Positions 8,633 to 17,023 of a stretch of DNA of 64,000 bases are shown here, one piece after another. A model generated the notes under the pieces. That model ran no database searches. It saw only the letters and a program-made list of their open reading frames with translations, and was not told the DNA's origin. This stretch comes from Clostridia bacterium (GTDB lineage: Bacteria > Bacillota_A > Clostridia > Christensenellales > Aristaeellaceae). The stretch covers positions 1 to 64,000 of the forward strand of contig BNUH01000004.1 in assembly GCA_025997215.1 (NCBI GenBank), given 5' to 3'. The position numbers and the translations under genes are program-made. The first letter of the stretch is position 1. The number at the start of each line of letters is the position of its first letter.

Positions 8633-9784
8633 CTATATCTCGTTAACATCCACCCACGCGCGCCGCTGGCTGGATAACTCCACAGCGTCCATGATCTGCG
8701 CGACCGCCACGCCGTCCGCGAAGTTCGGCGCGCACGGTCTGCCCTGCACCGCGCACTGGACGAATTCATACAGCTCGTGCACGAACGTCTCCGGGAACCC
8801 GATCACGTGTCCCGTCGGCCACCACTTATCCCAGTAGGGATGGATACCTTCCGATACCTGGATCATCCGCCAGCCTAGCTCGCCCGGCTCGTCCTCGGCG
8901 TTGAAGTACCACAGCTCATTCATCCTTTCGAATTCGAACCGGATCGAACCCCGCTCACCGTTGACCTCCAACCGCATGTCGTTCTTATGCCCTTGAGCGA
9001 ACCGCGTCGCCTCGAATAGGCCCATCGCGCCGTTCTCGAATTGCGCTATGAACGCCGACGCATCGTCCACGTCCACCTTGGCGCGCGGCGCGTCGGCCCC
9101 AGCCTTGCCGGATAAACCCGTCATGCGCTCCACAACCGGGCGTTCTTTGACAAATGTCGTCAGCGCGCCGGAGACGGACACCACGTCGCCCACCAGATAT
9201 CGCGCCGCGTCGATCACGTGCGCGCCAAGATCGCCCAGCGCGCCGCTGCCGCACACCGACTTATCCAGCCGCCATACTTTGGGGAACTCCGGGTCGATGA
9301 TCCAGTCCTGCAGGAAGCTGCCCCGGAAGTGGAATATCTTGCCAATCTTGCCGTCGTCGATCAGCTTCTTAGCCAGCACCAGCGCGGGTGCGAATCGGTA
9401 GTTGAATCCGATCTGGTTCGCGACATCGGCTTTGTCCGCCGCCTCCTGCATGGCGCGGGCGTCGGCAGTCGTCAGGGCCAGCGGCTTCTCACAAAAGACA
9501 TGCTTGCCCGCTTGGGCGGCGGCGATGGCTATATCCTTATGCGCGTTCGAAGGCGCGGTGATGTCGATCGCATCGATGTCCGCGCGTGCGACCAGTTTTT
9601 GCCAGTCTGTTTCAATCTCATTATAACCCAGCGTATCAGCCGCCTGTCTTACCCATTCCGCGTCGCGACCGCACAATACGGCGCGCTCCACAGGCACGTC
9701 CGTCTCAAAGAACATTGGCAGCCGCGCTAACGCGTTCGAGTGCGCCTTGCCCATAAATTTGTAACCGATCATCCCGAACCGCAT
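8633..9784 (-). CDS. Gfo/Idh/MocA-family NAD(P)-dependent oxidoreductase
   Basis: Predicted soluble sugar or inositol dehydrogenase. The Rossmann fold begins F-G-M-I-G-Y-K-F-M-G-K-A-H. The family E-K-P motif (FCEKPLALT) supplies the catalytic Lys, and the C-terminal alpha/beta domain contains GDLGAHVID. The frame is open for ten more codons upstream, but the ATG at 9784 has AGGAGG seven bases before it and gives the expected MRFGMIGY start (383 residues). The substrate cannot be read from the sequence. A second paralogous family member lies at 11196-12242, and both sit near glycan-use genes, so carbohydrate catabolism is likely. Confidence 0.88.
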   Translation of the reverse strand: MRFGMIGYKFMGKAHSNALARLPMFFETDVPVERAVLCGRDAEWVRQAADTLGYNEIETDWQKLVARADIDAIDITAPSNAHKDIAIAAAQAGKHVFCEKPLALTTADARAMQEAADKADVANQIGFNYRFAPALVLAKKLIDDGKIGKIFHFRGSFLQDWIIDPEFPKVWRLDKSVCGSGALGDLGAHVIDAARYLVGDVVSVSGALTTFVKERPVVERMTGLSGKAGADAPRAKVDVDDASAFIAQFENGAMGLFEATRFAQGHKNDMRLEVNGERGSIRFEFERMNELWYFNAEDEPGELGWRMIQVSEGIHPYWDKWWPTGHVIGFPETFVHELYEFVQCAVQGRPCAPNFADGVAVAQIMDAVELSSQRRAWVDVNEI

Positions 9785-9831
9785 AATGGTTCCTCCTGTT
9801 TCGTCATTATCCATACTTTTTCCTGGATATT

Positions 9832-9860
9832 ATTGTAACACTCTTCGGCGGGAATGAAAA
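9832..9860 (-). promoter_or_regulatory. Predicted SigA promoter for the 8633-9784 oxidoreductase
   Basis: Read on the minus strand, TTTTCA (9855-9860), a 17-base spacer and TACAAT (9832-9837) precede the oxidoreductase start by about 48 bases. The -35 is weak and the -10 is good. Confidence 0.45.
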
Positions 9861-9998
9861 GCCCCGGCGTCGAATGATTAAGGATCAGCATACATCGCGG
9901 CGGGGCGTCACTGCGAAAAAGCGAATCCATCAAGCGCAACCGTGTTATGAACGAAGTATATCACAACTTCATGCTGTTGTCAAGCACAGAAAACAACG

Positions 9999-10027
9999 AA
10001 ATTTTGTGGAAAGTATTCCCAAAATTT
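9999..10027. repeat. Inverted repeat just upstream of the ltaE ribosome-binding site
   Basis: AAATTTTGTGGAA and TTCCCAAAATTT form an almost perfect inverted repeat with a four-base loop, ending nine bases before the GGAGG of ltaE. It could be an operator or an mRNA leader hairpin. No U-run follows, so a terminator is unlikely. Confidence 0.45.
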
Positions 10028-10047
10028 ATGTAGGAGGATTTATATTT

Positions 10048-11076
10048 ATGCCGAACACATTAATACACCTGGAGAATGATTACAGCGAATGCGCGCATCC
10101 CGCGATACTGGAGCGCATCGTAGCCCAGAATACGTCCGCGCGCACGGGTTACGGCATGGATGACGCGTGCGAATCGGCGGCGGACAAGATTCGCGCGTTC
10201 TTTCATTGCGATAACTCGGACGTGCACTTCCTGATTGGCGGCACGTCCGCGAACATGATCGCGCTCGCCGCGTTCCTGCGGCCGCATGAGGCCATCATCT
10301 GCGCTGAACAGGCGCACATCAACGTCCACGAAACCGGCGCGGTCGAAGCCTCCGGGCACAAGCTCCTCGCCGCGCCCACCCACGATGCCAAGTTAACGCC
10401 TAGCATGGTAGAACAGTTATATTCTAAGCATACTGATGAACATATGGTTAAACCACGGCTGGTCTACATCTCCAACGCCAGTGAGTTAGGCTCTATCTAT
10501 ACCGCTGATGAACTGTGGAACCTGCGCCGCTGCTGCGACCAGCTGGGATTACTGCTCTACATGGACGGCGCTCGCCTGGGTTCGGCGCTGGCTGCGTCCG
10601 GGTTGGATCCGGTGGTACTGCCTAAGGTCTGCGACGCGTTCTACATTGGCGGCACCAAGAATGGCGCTTTATTCGGCGAGGCCATGGTTATCGTCAACGA
10701 CGCGCTGAAGCCCGACTTCCGTTACCTAATCAAGCAGCGCGGCGGTATGCTGGCCAAGGGGTTTCTGCTCGGACACCAATTCGACGTGCTCTTCAGCGAC
10801 GGTACATTCTTAACCCTAGCTAAGCATGCCAACCGTATAGCCGACGGGTTGCGCACCATACTCGCCGCGAAAGGCGTCCGCTTCCTCGTCGACACACAAA
10901 CAAACCTGCTATTCCCCATATTGCCAGATGCGACTATTACCAAGCTCCGTGAACGCTTCGCGTTCCACGACTCCGACCGTGTCTCCGACACCGAGACGGC
11001 AGTACGTTTTGTAACCAGCTGGGCTACGCCCGAGTCTGTGCTAGATGAATTTCGAAGCGCGTTAGATCTTTTATAA
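10048..11076 (+). CDS. ltaE: Low-specificity L-threonine aldolase (PLP-dependent)
   Basis: Cleaves L-threonine or allo-threonine to glycine and acetaldehyde. Fold-type I PLP enzyme of the beta-eliminating lyase family: N-D-Y-S-E-C-A-H-P near the N-terminus, the H-I-N-V-H-E-T-G segment, the aspartate in Y-M-D-G-A-R-L and the Schiff-base lysine in YIGGTKNGALFGEA. The frame stays open back to 9874, but ATG 10048 has GGAGG at the right distance and gives 342 residues, the family length. The gene is monocistronic, between divergent and convergent oxidoreductase genes, and is followed by a block of GC-rich hairpins. Confidence 0.9.
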   Translation: MPNTLIHLENDYSECAHPAILERIVAQNTSARTGYGMDDACESAADKIRAFFHCDNSDVHFLIGGTSANMIALAAFLRPHEAIICAEQAHINVHETGAVEASGHKLLAAPTHDAKLTPSMVEQLYSKHTDEHMVKPRLVYISNASELGSIYTADELWNLRRCCDQLGLLLYMDGARLGSALAASGLDPVVLPKVCDAFYIGGTKNGALFGEAMVIVNDALKPDFRYLIKQRGGMLAKGFLLGHQFDVLFSDGTFLTLAKHANRIADGLRTILAAKGVRFLVDTQTNLLFPILPDATITKLRERFAFHDSDRVSDTETAVRFVTSWATPESVLDEFRSALDLL

Positions 11077-11079
11077 TTT

Positions 11080-11152
11080 CGGGGGTTTCACCCCCGGACC
11101 CCCACCAGGGGGCTTTCCGCCCCCTGGACCCCTGACCAGGGGTTCCCCCTGG
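11080..11152. repeat. Cluster of GC-rich hairpins after ltaE
   Basis: Three or four overlapping palindromes occupy this convergent intergenic space: CGGGGG/CCCCCG (11080-11096), CCAGGGGGC/GCCCCCTGG (11105-11127), CCCCTG/CAGGGG (11129-11142) and an overlapping CCAGGGG/CCCCTGG. Together they could terminate transcription from both sides. The C-rich pattern looks like a dispersed genomic palindrome family. Confidence 0.6.
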
Positions 11153-11195
11153 ACCTACTTTTTACCGTGAATTGGATTTATCGTGTCCTCCTGCC

Positions 11196-12242
11196 TTATA
11201 CCAGTGACACTTGTTGCCCCGTCCGCGCCGACTCAAACGCCGCAAATATCGCCGCCATAGTTTTCCTCACCTGCCACGGCTTTACAATCAACTCCGCCTT
11301 ACCCTCAACCGTTTCCGCAATATTCTTGTAATACTCCGTCCATTTCCCCTGTGGATCAGGCAGTTCATGCTCCACTTTCACCTCGACCGGCCTCGGCGCA
11401 AACGTCCTCGTCGGCCCAGCCGCCGTCTGCACGATCACCGGCTCATCCTCGATCGTACTATTCAGCGTCACAACCGCGCCGCTCCTCGAGAAATCCTTAA
11501 TATACGCAATCCCCTCGTCCCCCAGCAGCATCCACCTTGGCAGTTCCTTCAGCACAAACGTCCCTATCTCTATCTGATAATACCCGCCGCTTTTCCTATC
11601 GAATATAAGGTTGAAGTAGTCCTCAACCTCTTCCGTCTTAACCTTCGCCGTATGACACGTCACCGACACCAAATCGTCATACCCGCAAATCTGCAACGCC
11701 TGATCGATGAAGTGCACGCCCCAGTCCAGCAGCATCCCGCCGCCATGCTTCAGTTCCCCGCGCCACCCATGCATCGCGCCGCCAGACCCATGCAGCCTAC
11801 TCTGAATCGCATAAACATTCCCCAATTGCCCCGACTGGATTATCTCCTTAGCGATCTGGAAATCCGTATCCCATCGCCGATTCTGATGCACCGAGAACAG
11901 CCTGCCGTTCCTTTCAGCCGTTTCAATCATCTTATCCAGCTCATCCAGGCTCAACGCAACAGGCTTCTCGCAGATCACATGCTTGCCAGCCTCCAGCGCG
12001 GCACACACCAATTCGCAGTGAACATCGTTTGGCGTGGCTACCAGCACCACATTTATCGACTTATCCGCCAGAAATTCCTCCAACGTACCATACCCGGTAA
12101 GCCCCTTCTCCCGTGCCAGCGCGACGCGCTCCGGATCGATGTCGTAAGCAGCGGTCACTTTGATCCCCGGCACCTCCTGGGCGTGCTCGTGGTGCCACCC
12201 AGCCATCCCGCCATAACCGATGATGCCCAAATTAACGGACAT
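11196..12242 (-). CDS. Gfo/Idh/MocA-family oxidoreductase
   Basis: Second NAD(P)-dependent dehydrogenase of this family in the window. The Rossmann motif is N-L-G-I-I-G-Y-G-G-M-A-G-W-H-H, and the E-K-P motif is in VICEKPVALS. The H-G-S-G-G-A-M-H-G-W-R and GMLLDWGVHFIDQ segments are typical of the substrate domain. The frame extends 17 codons upstream, but ATG 12242 is preceded by AGGAGG and yields the expected M-S-V-N-L-G-I-I-G start (348 residues). Distinct features in the N-terminus show it is not a recent duplicate of the 8633-9784 gene. Substrate unknown. Confidence 0.88.
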   Translation of the reverse strand: MSVNLGIIGYGGMAGWHHEHAQEVPGIKVTAAYDIDPERVALAREKGLTGYGTLEEFLADKSINVVLVATPNDVHCELVCAALEAGKHVICEKPVALSLDELDKMIETAERNGRLFSVHQNRRWDTDFQIAKEIIQSGQLGNVYAIQSRLHGSGGAMHGWRGELKHGGGMLLDWGVHFIDQALQICGYDDLVSVTCHTAKVKTEEVEDYFNLIFDRKSGGYYQIEIGTFVLKELPRWMLLGDEGIAYIKDFSRSGAVVTLNSTIEDEPVIVQTAAGPTRTFAPRPVEVKVEHELPDPQGKWTEYYKNIAETVEGKAELIVKPWQVRKTMAAIFAAFESARTGQQVSLV

Positions 12243-12295
12243 GCGTTTCGTCCTCCTACTTAACATTGTTAACATTAATGCCATAAACCGCACTC

Positions 12296-12324
12296 ATTAT
12301 ACACGATCCGATAAGAACTGTACA
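12296..12324 (-). promoter_or_regulatory. Predicted SigA promoter for the 11196-12242 oxidoreductase
   Basis: On the minus strand TGTACA (12319-12324) and TATAAT (12296-12301) are separated by 17 bases, about 54 bases before the ATG. The -10 is perfect, the -35 matches four of six. Confidence 0.55.
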
Positions 12325-12377
12325 GTCCATCGCGTTAAGTTGTTATAATTTAGCGGTAACAACTTTCCATTTATTGG

Positions 12378-12406
12378 TTGCATTCGCCCTTAATCTATGT
12401 TATACT
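12378..12406 (+). promoter_or_regulatory. Predicted SigA promoter for the HPr-like gene
   Basis: TTGCAT (12378-12383), a 17-base spacer and TATACT (12401-12406) stand 30 bases before the ATG of the HPr-like gene. Confidence 0.65.
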
Positions 12407-12436
12407 AATCGCGTAACCGGAAAGGAGTGAAAACGC

Positions 12437-12664
12437 ATGAAATCCGTTAACATCAAGCTCAGCTTGGCGGAGAACGTCAAGAACTTCGTCAACATCGTCA
12501 GCCGGTATGGGTATGACATGGATTTACGCGCCGGACGTCATGTCGTGGACGCGAAATCGATCCTGGGGATCTTCAGCCTGGATCTGTCGCACCCCATCAC
12601 GCTGGAGGTCTACTCAGACGACTGCGACGATCTGCTCGATCAGATCAAGCCGTTCTACGCGTAA
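12437..12664 (+). CDS. HPr-family protein lacking the phosphorylatable histidine
   Basis: A 75-residue protein with the HPr fold signature. The second half (V-D-A-K-S-I-L-G-I-F-S-L-D-L then T-L-E-V-Y) aligns with the HPr segment around regulatory Ser46, and S41 is the equivalent serine. The canonical H-A-R-P-A active-site loop is absent, the corresponding stretch being S-L-A-E-N-V-K-N-F-V. It therefore cannot accept phosphate from Enzyme I in the usual way. A regulatory role like that of Crh, or a non-PTS scaffolding role, is possible but is inference. AAAGGAG precedes the ATG, and the gene has its own promoter and terminator, so it is monocistronic. Confidence 0.8.
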   Translation: MKSVNIKLSLAENVKNFVNIVSRYGYDMDLRAGRHVVDAKSILGIFSLDLSHPITLEVYSDDCDDLLDQIKPFYA

Positions 12665-12675
12665 CCGACCGACGG

Positions 12676-12706
12676 CCGTTCGCTGCGCAGCGAACGGTTT
12701 TCTTTA
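12676..12706 (+). terminator. Rho-independent terminator of the HPr-like gene
   Basis: A perfect 11-bp stem, CCGTTCGCTGC with GCAGCGAACGG (12676-12697), is followed by a T-rich tract (TTTTCTTT). Confidence 0.85.
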
Positions 12707-12749
12707 TCCAAATATGCTCTTACTATCATAATGATAGGTTTAATGATAT

Positions 12750-13283
12750 GTGATGATGACTCTGCGAAAAGGTTCCGCCACCGAGGATAGACTGCTGCTC
12801 TTGTACGCGATGCACGGTTTAGGGCCGACCACCGCCGAACAATTGCTGCGGTTTTTTGTCGATCTTGACCAGATGAACTACATCGACCTGCAGCTCGCCT
12901 TAGCCGAGCTGCGCGAAAACGGGCTGTTGCGCAAGCAGTTACACCCGTTAGGCGTGCTGTACCAACCATCCGTCGCAGGCATCGAGACGCTGGCGCTATT
13001 CCAGAAGCGAATCCCGTACTCCCGGCGAATGAGCATCGACGACGCGCTGATCGGCTGGCGTGCGCGGTTCAGCCACGAGCGGCACGTCGTCCATCAAATC
13101 GACACCGAACCGGATGGCGCTAAACTGGTTCGTTTAACCATAATAGAAGAGGATGAGGAACTGCTCTCTCTGACCGTCCGCGCTCCGGACGATCAGCGCG
13201 CGGAACGATTCTGCAAATCCTGGTCCAAGAACGCCAGCGCGTTGTACGGCCAGATCCTCAGGACGCTGAACGCGGGGGAGTGA
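12750..13283 (+). CDS. DUF4364 family protein
   Basis: Conserved protein of Clostridia without established function. The 177 residues begin with a winged-helix-like N-terminal half (about 10-75: D-R-L-L-L-L-Y-A-M, then L-Q-L-A-L-A-E-L-R-E-N-G-L-L and Y-Q-P-S-V-A-G). The C-terminal half (about 115-175) alternates strands and a helix ending near the tail. The start is ambiguous because GTG 12750, ATG 12753 and ATG 12756 are consecutive and the SD is weak. The last 26 bases overlap the convergent YwaF-like gene. A DNA-binding role is suggested only by the predicted fold. Confidence 0.8.
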   Translation: MMMTLRKGSATEDRLLLLYAMHGLGPTTAEQLLRFFVDLDQMNYIDLQLALAELRENGLLRKQLHPLGVLYQPSVAGIETLALFQKRIPYSRRMSIDDALIGWRARFSHERHVVHQIDTEPDGAKLVRLTIIEEDEELLSLTVRAPDDQRAERFCKSWSKNASALYGQILRTLNAGE

Positions 13284-13944
13284 AGGCATTTTGCGAAGAG
13301 TTAATCGCACTCCGCCGGATGGTCAGTCGGGAAAGAATGCGCATCAGCAGTAACGCGATGCATTCCAGCGACGCTAAGTAAGCAGCCTTCCCGTTCGCGG
13401 CAAGGGCTGTCAGTGGTGTCCCGGCTGGCGCGGCGGACAGGAACATATAGTTAGAATCCAACAGCTGGTTGACGACCAGCGCTCCTACCAGCATAACATT
13501 CCCGATAATCAGCGTCGACCACACCCCGTCCCGTTCAGGCCGCGAGCCGCTGACATACATGAGGATTGGTGCCCACGTGATCGTCGCGTGAATGGTCAGG
13601 AACAGCCACCGGGCCATCCCAGGCCACGGCGAATAGCCCACAGCCGGGAATATCAGCGCGGTCATCGCAGCGGGCATCCCCAGAAACCAGCAGAATTGGA
13701 ACAGCCTCGCGTTCCTCGTCCACAGCATCGGCACCGTGAGCATCACGGTGAAGCTGCACAGGTGAAACGGCAGCGCGTTGCGCAGTATGCTGGCCCCGCC
13801 CAGCGGTACTAGGATTATCTGGAACGTGGCTAGCGCCGCCAGCCATACGGACAAACCGCGCAGTACGAGCCGAGCGTTCCACGCCCGTCGGCGTATCCCA
13901 TAGGCAATGAACGCGTACGCGGCGCACAGGATCAGTTGCTGCAC
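13258..13944 (-). CDS. YwaF/TIGR02206-like integral membrane protein (TMEM164 family)
   Basis: A 228-residue protein with six or seven predicted transmembrane helices across its length and the family motif L-P-F-H-L-C-S-F in the third segment. Relatives include B. subtilis YwaF and eukaryotic TMEM164, for which acyltransferase activity has been proposed. GTG at 13944 is the likely start because GGGAGG lies eight bases ahead. The gene is convergent with DUF4364, overlapping its end, and divergent from the TSCPD gene. Function in bacteria is not established. Confidence 0.78.
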   Translation of the reverse strand: MQQLILCAAYAFIAYGIRRRAWNARLVLRGLSVWLAALATFQIILVPLGGASILRNALPFHLCSFTVMLTVPMLWTRNARLFQFCWFLGMPAAMTALIFPAVGYSPWPGMARWLFLTIHATITWAPILMYVSGSRPERDGVWSTLIIGNVMLVGALVVNQLLDSNYMFLSAAPAGTPLTALAANGKAAYLASLECIALLLMRILSRLTIRRSAINSSQNAFTPPRSAS

Positions 13945-13991
13945 TATAACGGCCTCCCAATGACTTTCTAACAGGTTTTATAATCCTTATT

Positions 13992-14345
13992 ATGGATAAA
14001 TGTAAGGCGGTTGATACGGTTATGAGCAGGACAAAAAAGGTCAACTTGAATACTAATGAAAAGGCCATCCCGCCGGAAGCCACTGCGGACAGCCACATCA
14101 TATACCCCATGGAGGGTACCTGCTCCAAGCGCCTCGACCTGGATATTGAGGATGGCGTGATCAAGTCGTGCGCATTCGACAAAGGCTGCACGGGCAACCT
14201 CACTGGCATCAGCAACCTTGTGGTTGGACAACCCGTGGACCGCGTCATCGGGCTGCTCAAAGGTATCCAATGCCGCAACGGTACTTCTTGCCCCGACCAG
14301 CTCGCGCGCGCATTGGAGCGGTACATGGCGGAACACGCGAGTTAG
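13992..14345 (+). CDS. TSCPD domain protein (TIGR03905 family)
   Basis: Small cysteine-rich protein (up to 117 residues) with the C-terminal signature I-x-C-R-N-G-T-S-C-P-D-Q-L-A and an upstream F-D-K-G-C-T-G-N-L-T-G-I motif. Related domains occur at the end of some ribonucleotide reductases (NrdJ) and as stand-alone proteins in anaerobes. A metal-binding role for the cysteines is inferred. ATG 13992 has only a weak SD; ATG 14022, preceded by AAGGCGG at ten bases, is an alternative and would remove a non-conserved N-terminus. A TATAAT lies shortly upstream. Confidence 0.8.
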   Translation: MDKCKAVDTVMSRTKKVNLNTNEKAIPPEATADSHIIYPMEGTCSKRLDLDIEDGVIKSCAFDKGCTGNLTGISNLVVGQPVDRVIGLLKGIQCRNGTSCPDQLARALERYMAEHAS

Positions 14346-14360
14346 CATAATTATTAGGGA

Positions 14361-16775
14361 GTGATATGTATTAACGAATTACTTCCATTCGACATTAAGC
14401 GCGAACAGGCAGCCAAGGATGCGTTTGGAAAAGCGCGCTGGATCGGTTTGCCGGATGGTCTGGGCGACCGCGTTACAAACCTTCAATGCTCAATGTACCG
14501 TCTGCGTTTTGATGCTCCTGCAGGCGCGTCGATGCGGCTGTATGTCAGCGCGCACACGCGCTATAGGTTATACTTAAACGGGCTTCCGATCATGTCCGGC
14601 CCATGCAAGGGCGACCGCTGGCGTCACTTTTACGAAGAGTTGGATATAAGCGACAACCTCATCAGCGGCGAGAACGTGCTAGCCGTCAACGTAGTCTCTC
14701 ATCCGCCATATGAGGCGCAGCATGGCGATCAGCGCGCGCCATCCTGGACGGTTGCGCGTGCGGTCGGGCCGTTGCTGATCGTATCAGGTGTATTACTTGA
14801 CCCATCAGGCGCAGAATTTACTAATATATCCACGGGCATCGCCGACTGGACCGCACGGCTTAATGACGCGCGCGGATGGAAATTATACCCCATCTCCCAC
14901 TGGATGGGATCCATGGAATCCGTGGACGGTTCAAAGTATCCGCACAACTGGCTAATGGGTGAAGACCAAGCGCAATGGCTACCCGCTCAAACCCTGAACC
15001 GCCCGTTTGATCCCATGAACACAACGTTCGGTATTATACCGCCGTTCCCACTGACCGCGCGGCCTATCCCGCCTATGTATGAAATTGCGCGCCAATTTAC
15101 CCGCGAGATGTCGTTGAACCATGATGATGTGCCGCTAATACAGTTCAAGGATGACAAGGCTATTATACCCGCGCGTTCCCGCCAGGCGATTGAATTGGAT
15201 GTCGGCGAACTGACCACCGCCTATTTCATCCTGCGCGTTAATGAAGGCGCAGGCAGTACCATATCAATCAGGTATTCAGAAGCATACACCTCTAACAAGC
15301 CAGGTGTCCCGCGCAAGGACATCCGTGACGATACGCATGAGCGCACCCTTGTCGGGCATGAGGATTCATATCAGCCAGGCGGCGGAGACGAGACATACTC
15401 GCCGTTCTGGTTCCGTACGTTCAGGTTCGTGCGGATTGAGGTCGAGACTGCGGATTCCCCGCTGACCATCCACATGCCATCCATGACCGAAACTGGCTAC
15501 CCGCTGGATGTCAAAACCCACATTTCCGGTTCCGAACCATGGCTTGCGGATTTATGGGATATCAGCGCGCGCACGCTCCGCCGCTGCATGCACGACACAT
15601 ATGAAGACTGCCCATATTACGAGCAGCTGCAGTATATACAGGATGCGCGGCTGGAAATGCTGTTCACTTACGCGGTGTCGGGCGACACGAGGATGGCGCG
15701 CCGGACGATCGAGGATTTCCATTCGTCAAAGCATCCGTCGGGGATGCTCATGGCGCGGTTCCCGACGCAGGAGCCGCACATCATCCCGCCATTCTCGCTG
15801 CACTGGATATGGATGCTGGAGGAGTATCTCCAGCAAACCAACGATTGTGACTACATCAAACACTACCGTTCGACAGCAGACGCCATACTCGAATGGTACG
15901 CCGAGAAAATCGGCGGGCAAGGCTTGGCGGAAAATCTCGGATACTGGGATCAGATCGATTGGGTGGATCAATGGGATTCAATTGCCGGGCGTACTCCGGC
16001 GGCAGCCGTCGGCCCATCGACGACCCACAATCTGATGTATGCTTACGCGCTGGAAGCGGCGGCGCGTGTTAATGACGCGACAGGCCGGCCAGCGTTAGCG
16101 CGTGAGTATCGCGAGCGCAAAGCCCAAATTTGCGAACAGGTTGATAAGTTATGCTGGAGCGAATCGGAAGGGTTATACAAAGAAGGCCCGTCATATGAGG
16201 AATACTCCCAGCACGCGCAGGTTTACGCCGTATTATGCGGAATTAAACGCGGAGCCGACGCGCGAAAATTGCTGGAACGCGCGTTAACTAAGCCAGGCAT
16301 CGCCGTAGGTTCGCTGACATGGCAATATTTCCTGTTCCGCGCGTTGGAATCCTGCGACGCGTACGACCTAACCTTGCACCAGTGGCCCATGTGGACGCAG
16401 CTGCTGGACAAACACCTGACGACTGTGCCTGAAACGCCGGAAAGCATGTCGTCCCCGCGCAGCGATTGTCACGCGTGGTCGGCGCTGGCGCTGTATGAAT
16501 TCCCGCGCAGCTTGCTGGGCGTGAAGCCTGACGGGTATGGTTGGCAGGGCATTATAATAAAGCCATATACATTATCATTTGATCATATGGATGGTACAGT
16601 AATAACGCCGCATGGCATGGTTTCAGTCAATTGGCGCATTGAGAATGGATTATTCATACTGATAGCCGAAACACCGCGAGGCATTCCGGCGAGGGTAATT
16701 CTACCTGACAGCAGCGCGATGAACTTCGATAACGGCGGCGTAATTCATACTTCAACCAGAATGCGGCCGCAATAA
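14361..16775 (+). CDS. GH78-type alpha-L-rhamnosidase
   Basis: Predicted to release terminal alpha-L-rhamnose from glycosides or polysaccharides. The 804 residues start with beta-sandwich domains (a L-Y-V-S-A-H-T-R-Y-R-L-Y-L-N-G carbohydrate-binding motif near residue 55). They continue with the six-hairpin (alpha/alpha)6 catalytic barrel, whose acid motif region D-T-Y-E-D-C-P-Y-Y-E-Q-L-Q-Y lies near residue 415, and end in a beta-sandwich. No signal peptide is visible, so it probably acts in the cytoplasm on imported oligosaccharides. The start is uncertain: GTG 14361 is within the only SD-like sequence (TAGGGAG). It converges on the Ytc-type importer genes, which may import its substrate. 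Confidence 0.85.
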   Translation: MICINELLPFDIKREQAAKDAFGKARWIGLPDGLGDRVTNLQCSMYRLRFDAPAGASMRLYVSAHTRYRLYLNGLPIMSGPCKGDRWRHFYEELDISDNLISGENVLAVNVVSHPPYEAQHGDQRAPSWTVARAVGPLLIVSGVLLDPSGAEFTNISTGIADWTARLNDARGWKLYPISHWMGSMESVDGSKYPHNWLMGEDQAQWLPAQTLNRPFDPMNTTFGIIPPFPLTARPIPPMYEIARQFTREMSLNHDDVPLIQFKDDKAIIPARSRQAIELDVGELTTAYFILRVNEGAGSTISIRYSEAYTSNKPGVPRKDIRDDTHERTLVGHEDSYQPGGGDETYSPFWFRTFRFVRIEVETADSPLTIHMPSMTETGYPLDVKTHISGSEPWLADLWDISARTLRRCMHDTYEDCPYYEQLQYIQDARLEMLFTYAVSGDTRMARRTIEDFHSSKHPSGMLMARFPTQEPHIIPPFSLHWIWMLEEYLQQTNDCDYIKHYRSTADAILEWYAEKIGGQGLAENLGYWDQIDWVDQWDSIAGRTPAAAVGPSTTHNLMYAYALEAAARVNDATGRPALAREYRERKAQICEQVDKLCWSESEGLYKEGPSYEEYSQHAQVYAVLCGIKRGADARKLLERALTKPGIAVGSLTWQYFLFRALESCDAYDLTLHQWPMWTQLLDKHLTTVPETPESMSSPRSDCHAWSALALYEFPRSLLGVKPDGYGWQGIIIKPYTLSFDHMDGTVITPHGMVSVNWRIENGLFILIAETPRGIPARVILPDSSAMNFDNGGVIHTSTRMRPQ

Positions 16776-16832
16776 CCAGCAATTCCGAATTTAGCAGGGG
16801 CGGATATTATCCACCTCACGTTTTCAACCCGC

Positions 16833-16918
16833 GTCTGTCAAGGGTAGGGTGGAGATTTTTCCGAAAACGCGGTGTCCGGCCCGCGTTTTCGGAAAAATAC
16901 TACCCGACCTTGACAGAC
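16833..16918. repeat. 86-base imperfect inverted repeat between rhamnosidase and importer genes
   Basis: The outer arms GTCTGTCAAGG/CCTTGACAGAC are perfect (11 bp). The inner arms, 18 bp at 16855-16872 and 16881-16898, are also perfect and flank an eight-base loop (TGTCCGGC). The stretch between the inner and outer arms pairs imperfectly. It sits in a convergent intergenic region and ends in no U-run in either direction. Confidence 0.8.
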
Positions 16919-16944
16919 CTAATGCCAACACCAAAATGGATAGA

Positions 16945-16976
16945 GGGTTTGTTGTAACCTCAGTTACAACAAACCC
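16945..16976. repeat. Perfect 14-bp hairpin
   Basis: GGGTTTGTTGTAAC and GTTACAACAAACCC are separated by CTCA. The element lies between the larger inverted repeat and the 3' end of the permease gene. It may serve as a bidirectional transcript end, though no T-tract follows on either strand. Confidence 0.75.
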
Positions 16977-17023
16977 TTGATTGAACCGTGCTCCTAGTAC
17001 CGTTAATTTATTACTCATAACTA

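Noticed and set aside
8608..8636. Direct repeat ACATAAACACTAT after sigK
   Set aside because: Two copies 17 bases apart at a convergent junction; too short and isolated to support any feature.
9861..9906. Riboswitch or attenuator in the leader of the 8633-9784 oxidoreductase
   Set aside because: GCCCCG/CGGGGC followed by TTTTC on the minus strand looks terminator-like, but it lies at or upstream of the predicted promoter (9832-9860), so it would not be in the transcript.
11211..12263. Open frame of 350 codons on the plus strand
   Set aside because: It lies fully antisense to a well-supported Gfo/Idh/MocA gene, has no SD, and its Arg/Pro/His-rich composition is what the reverse of that gene would give.
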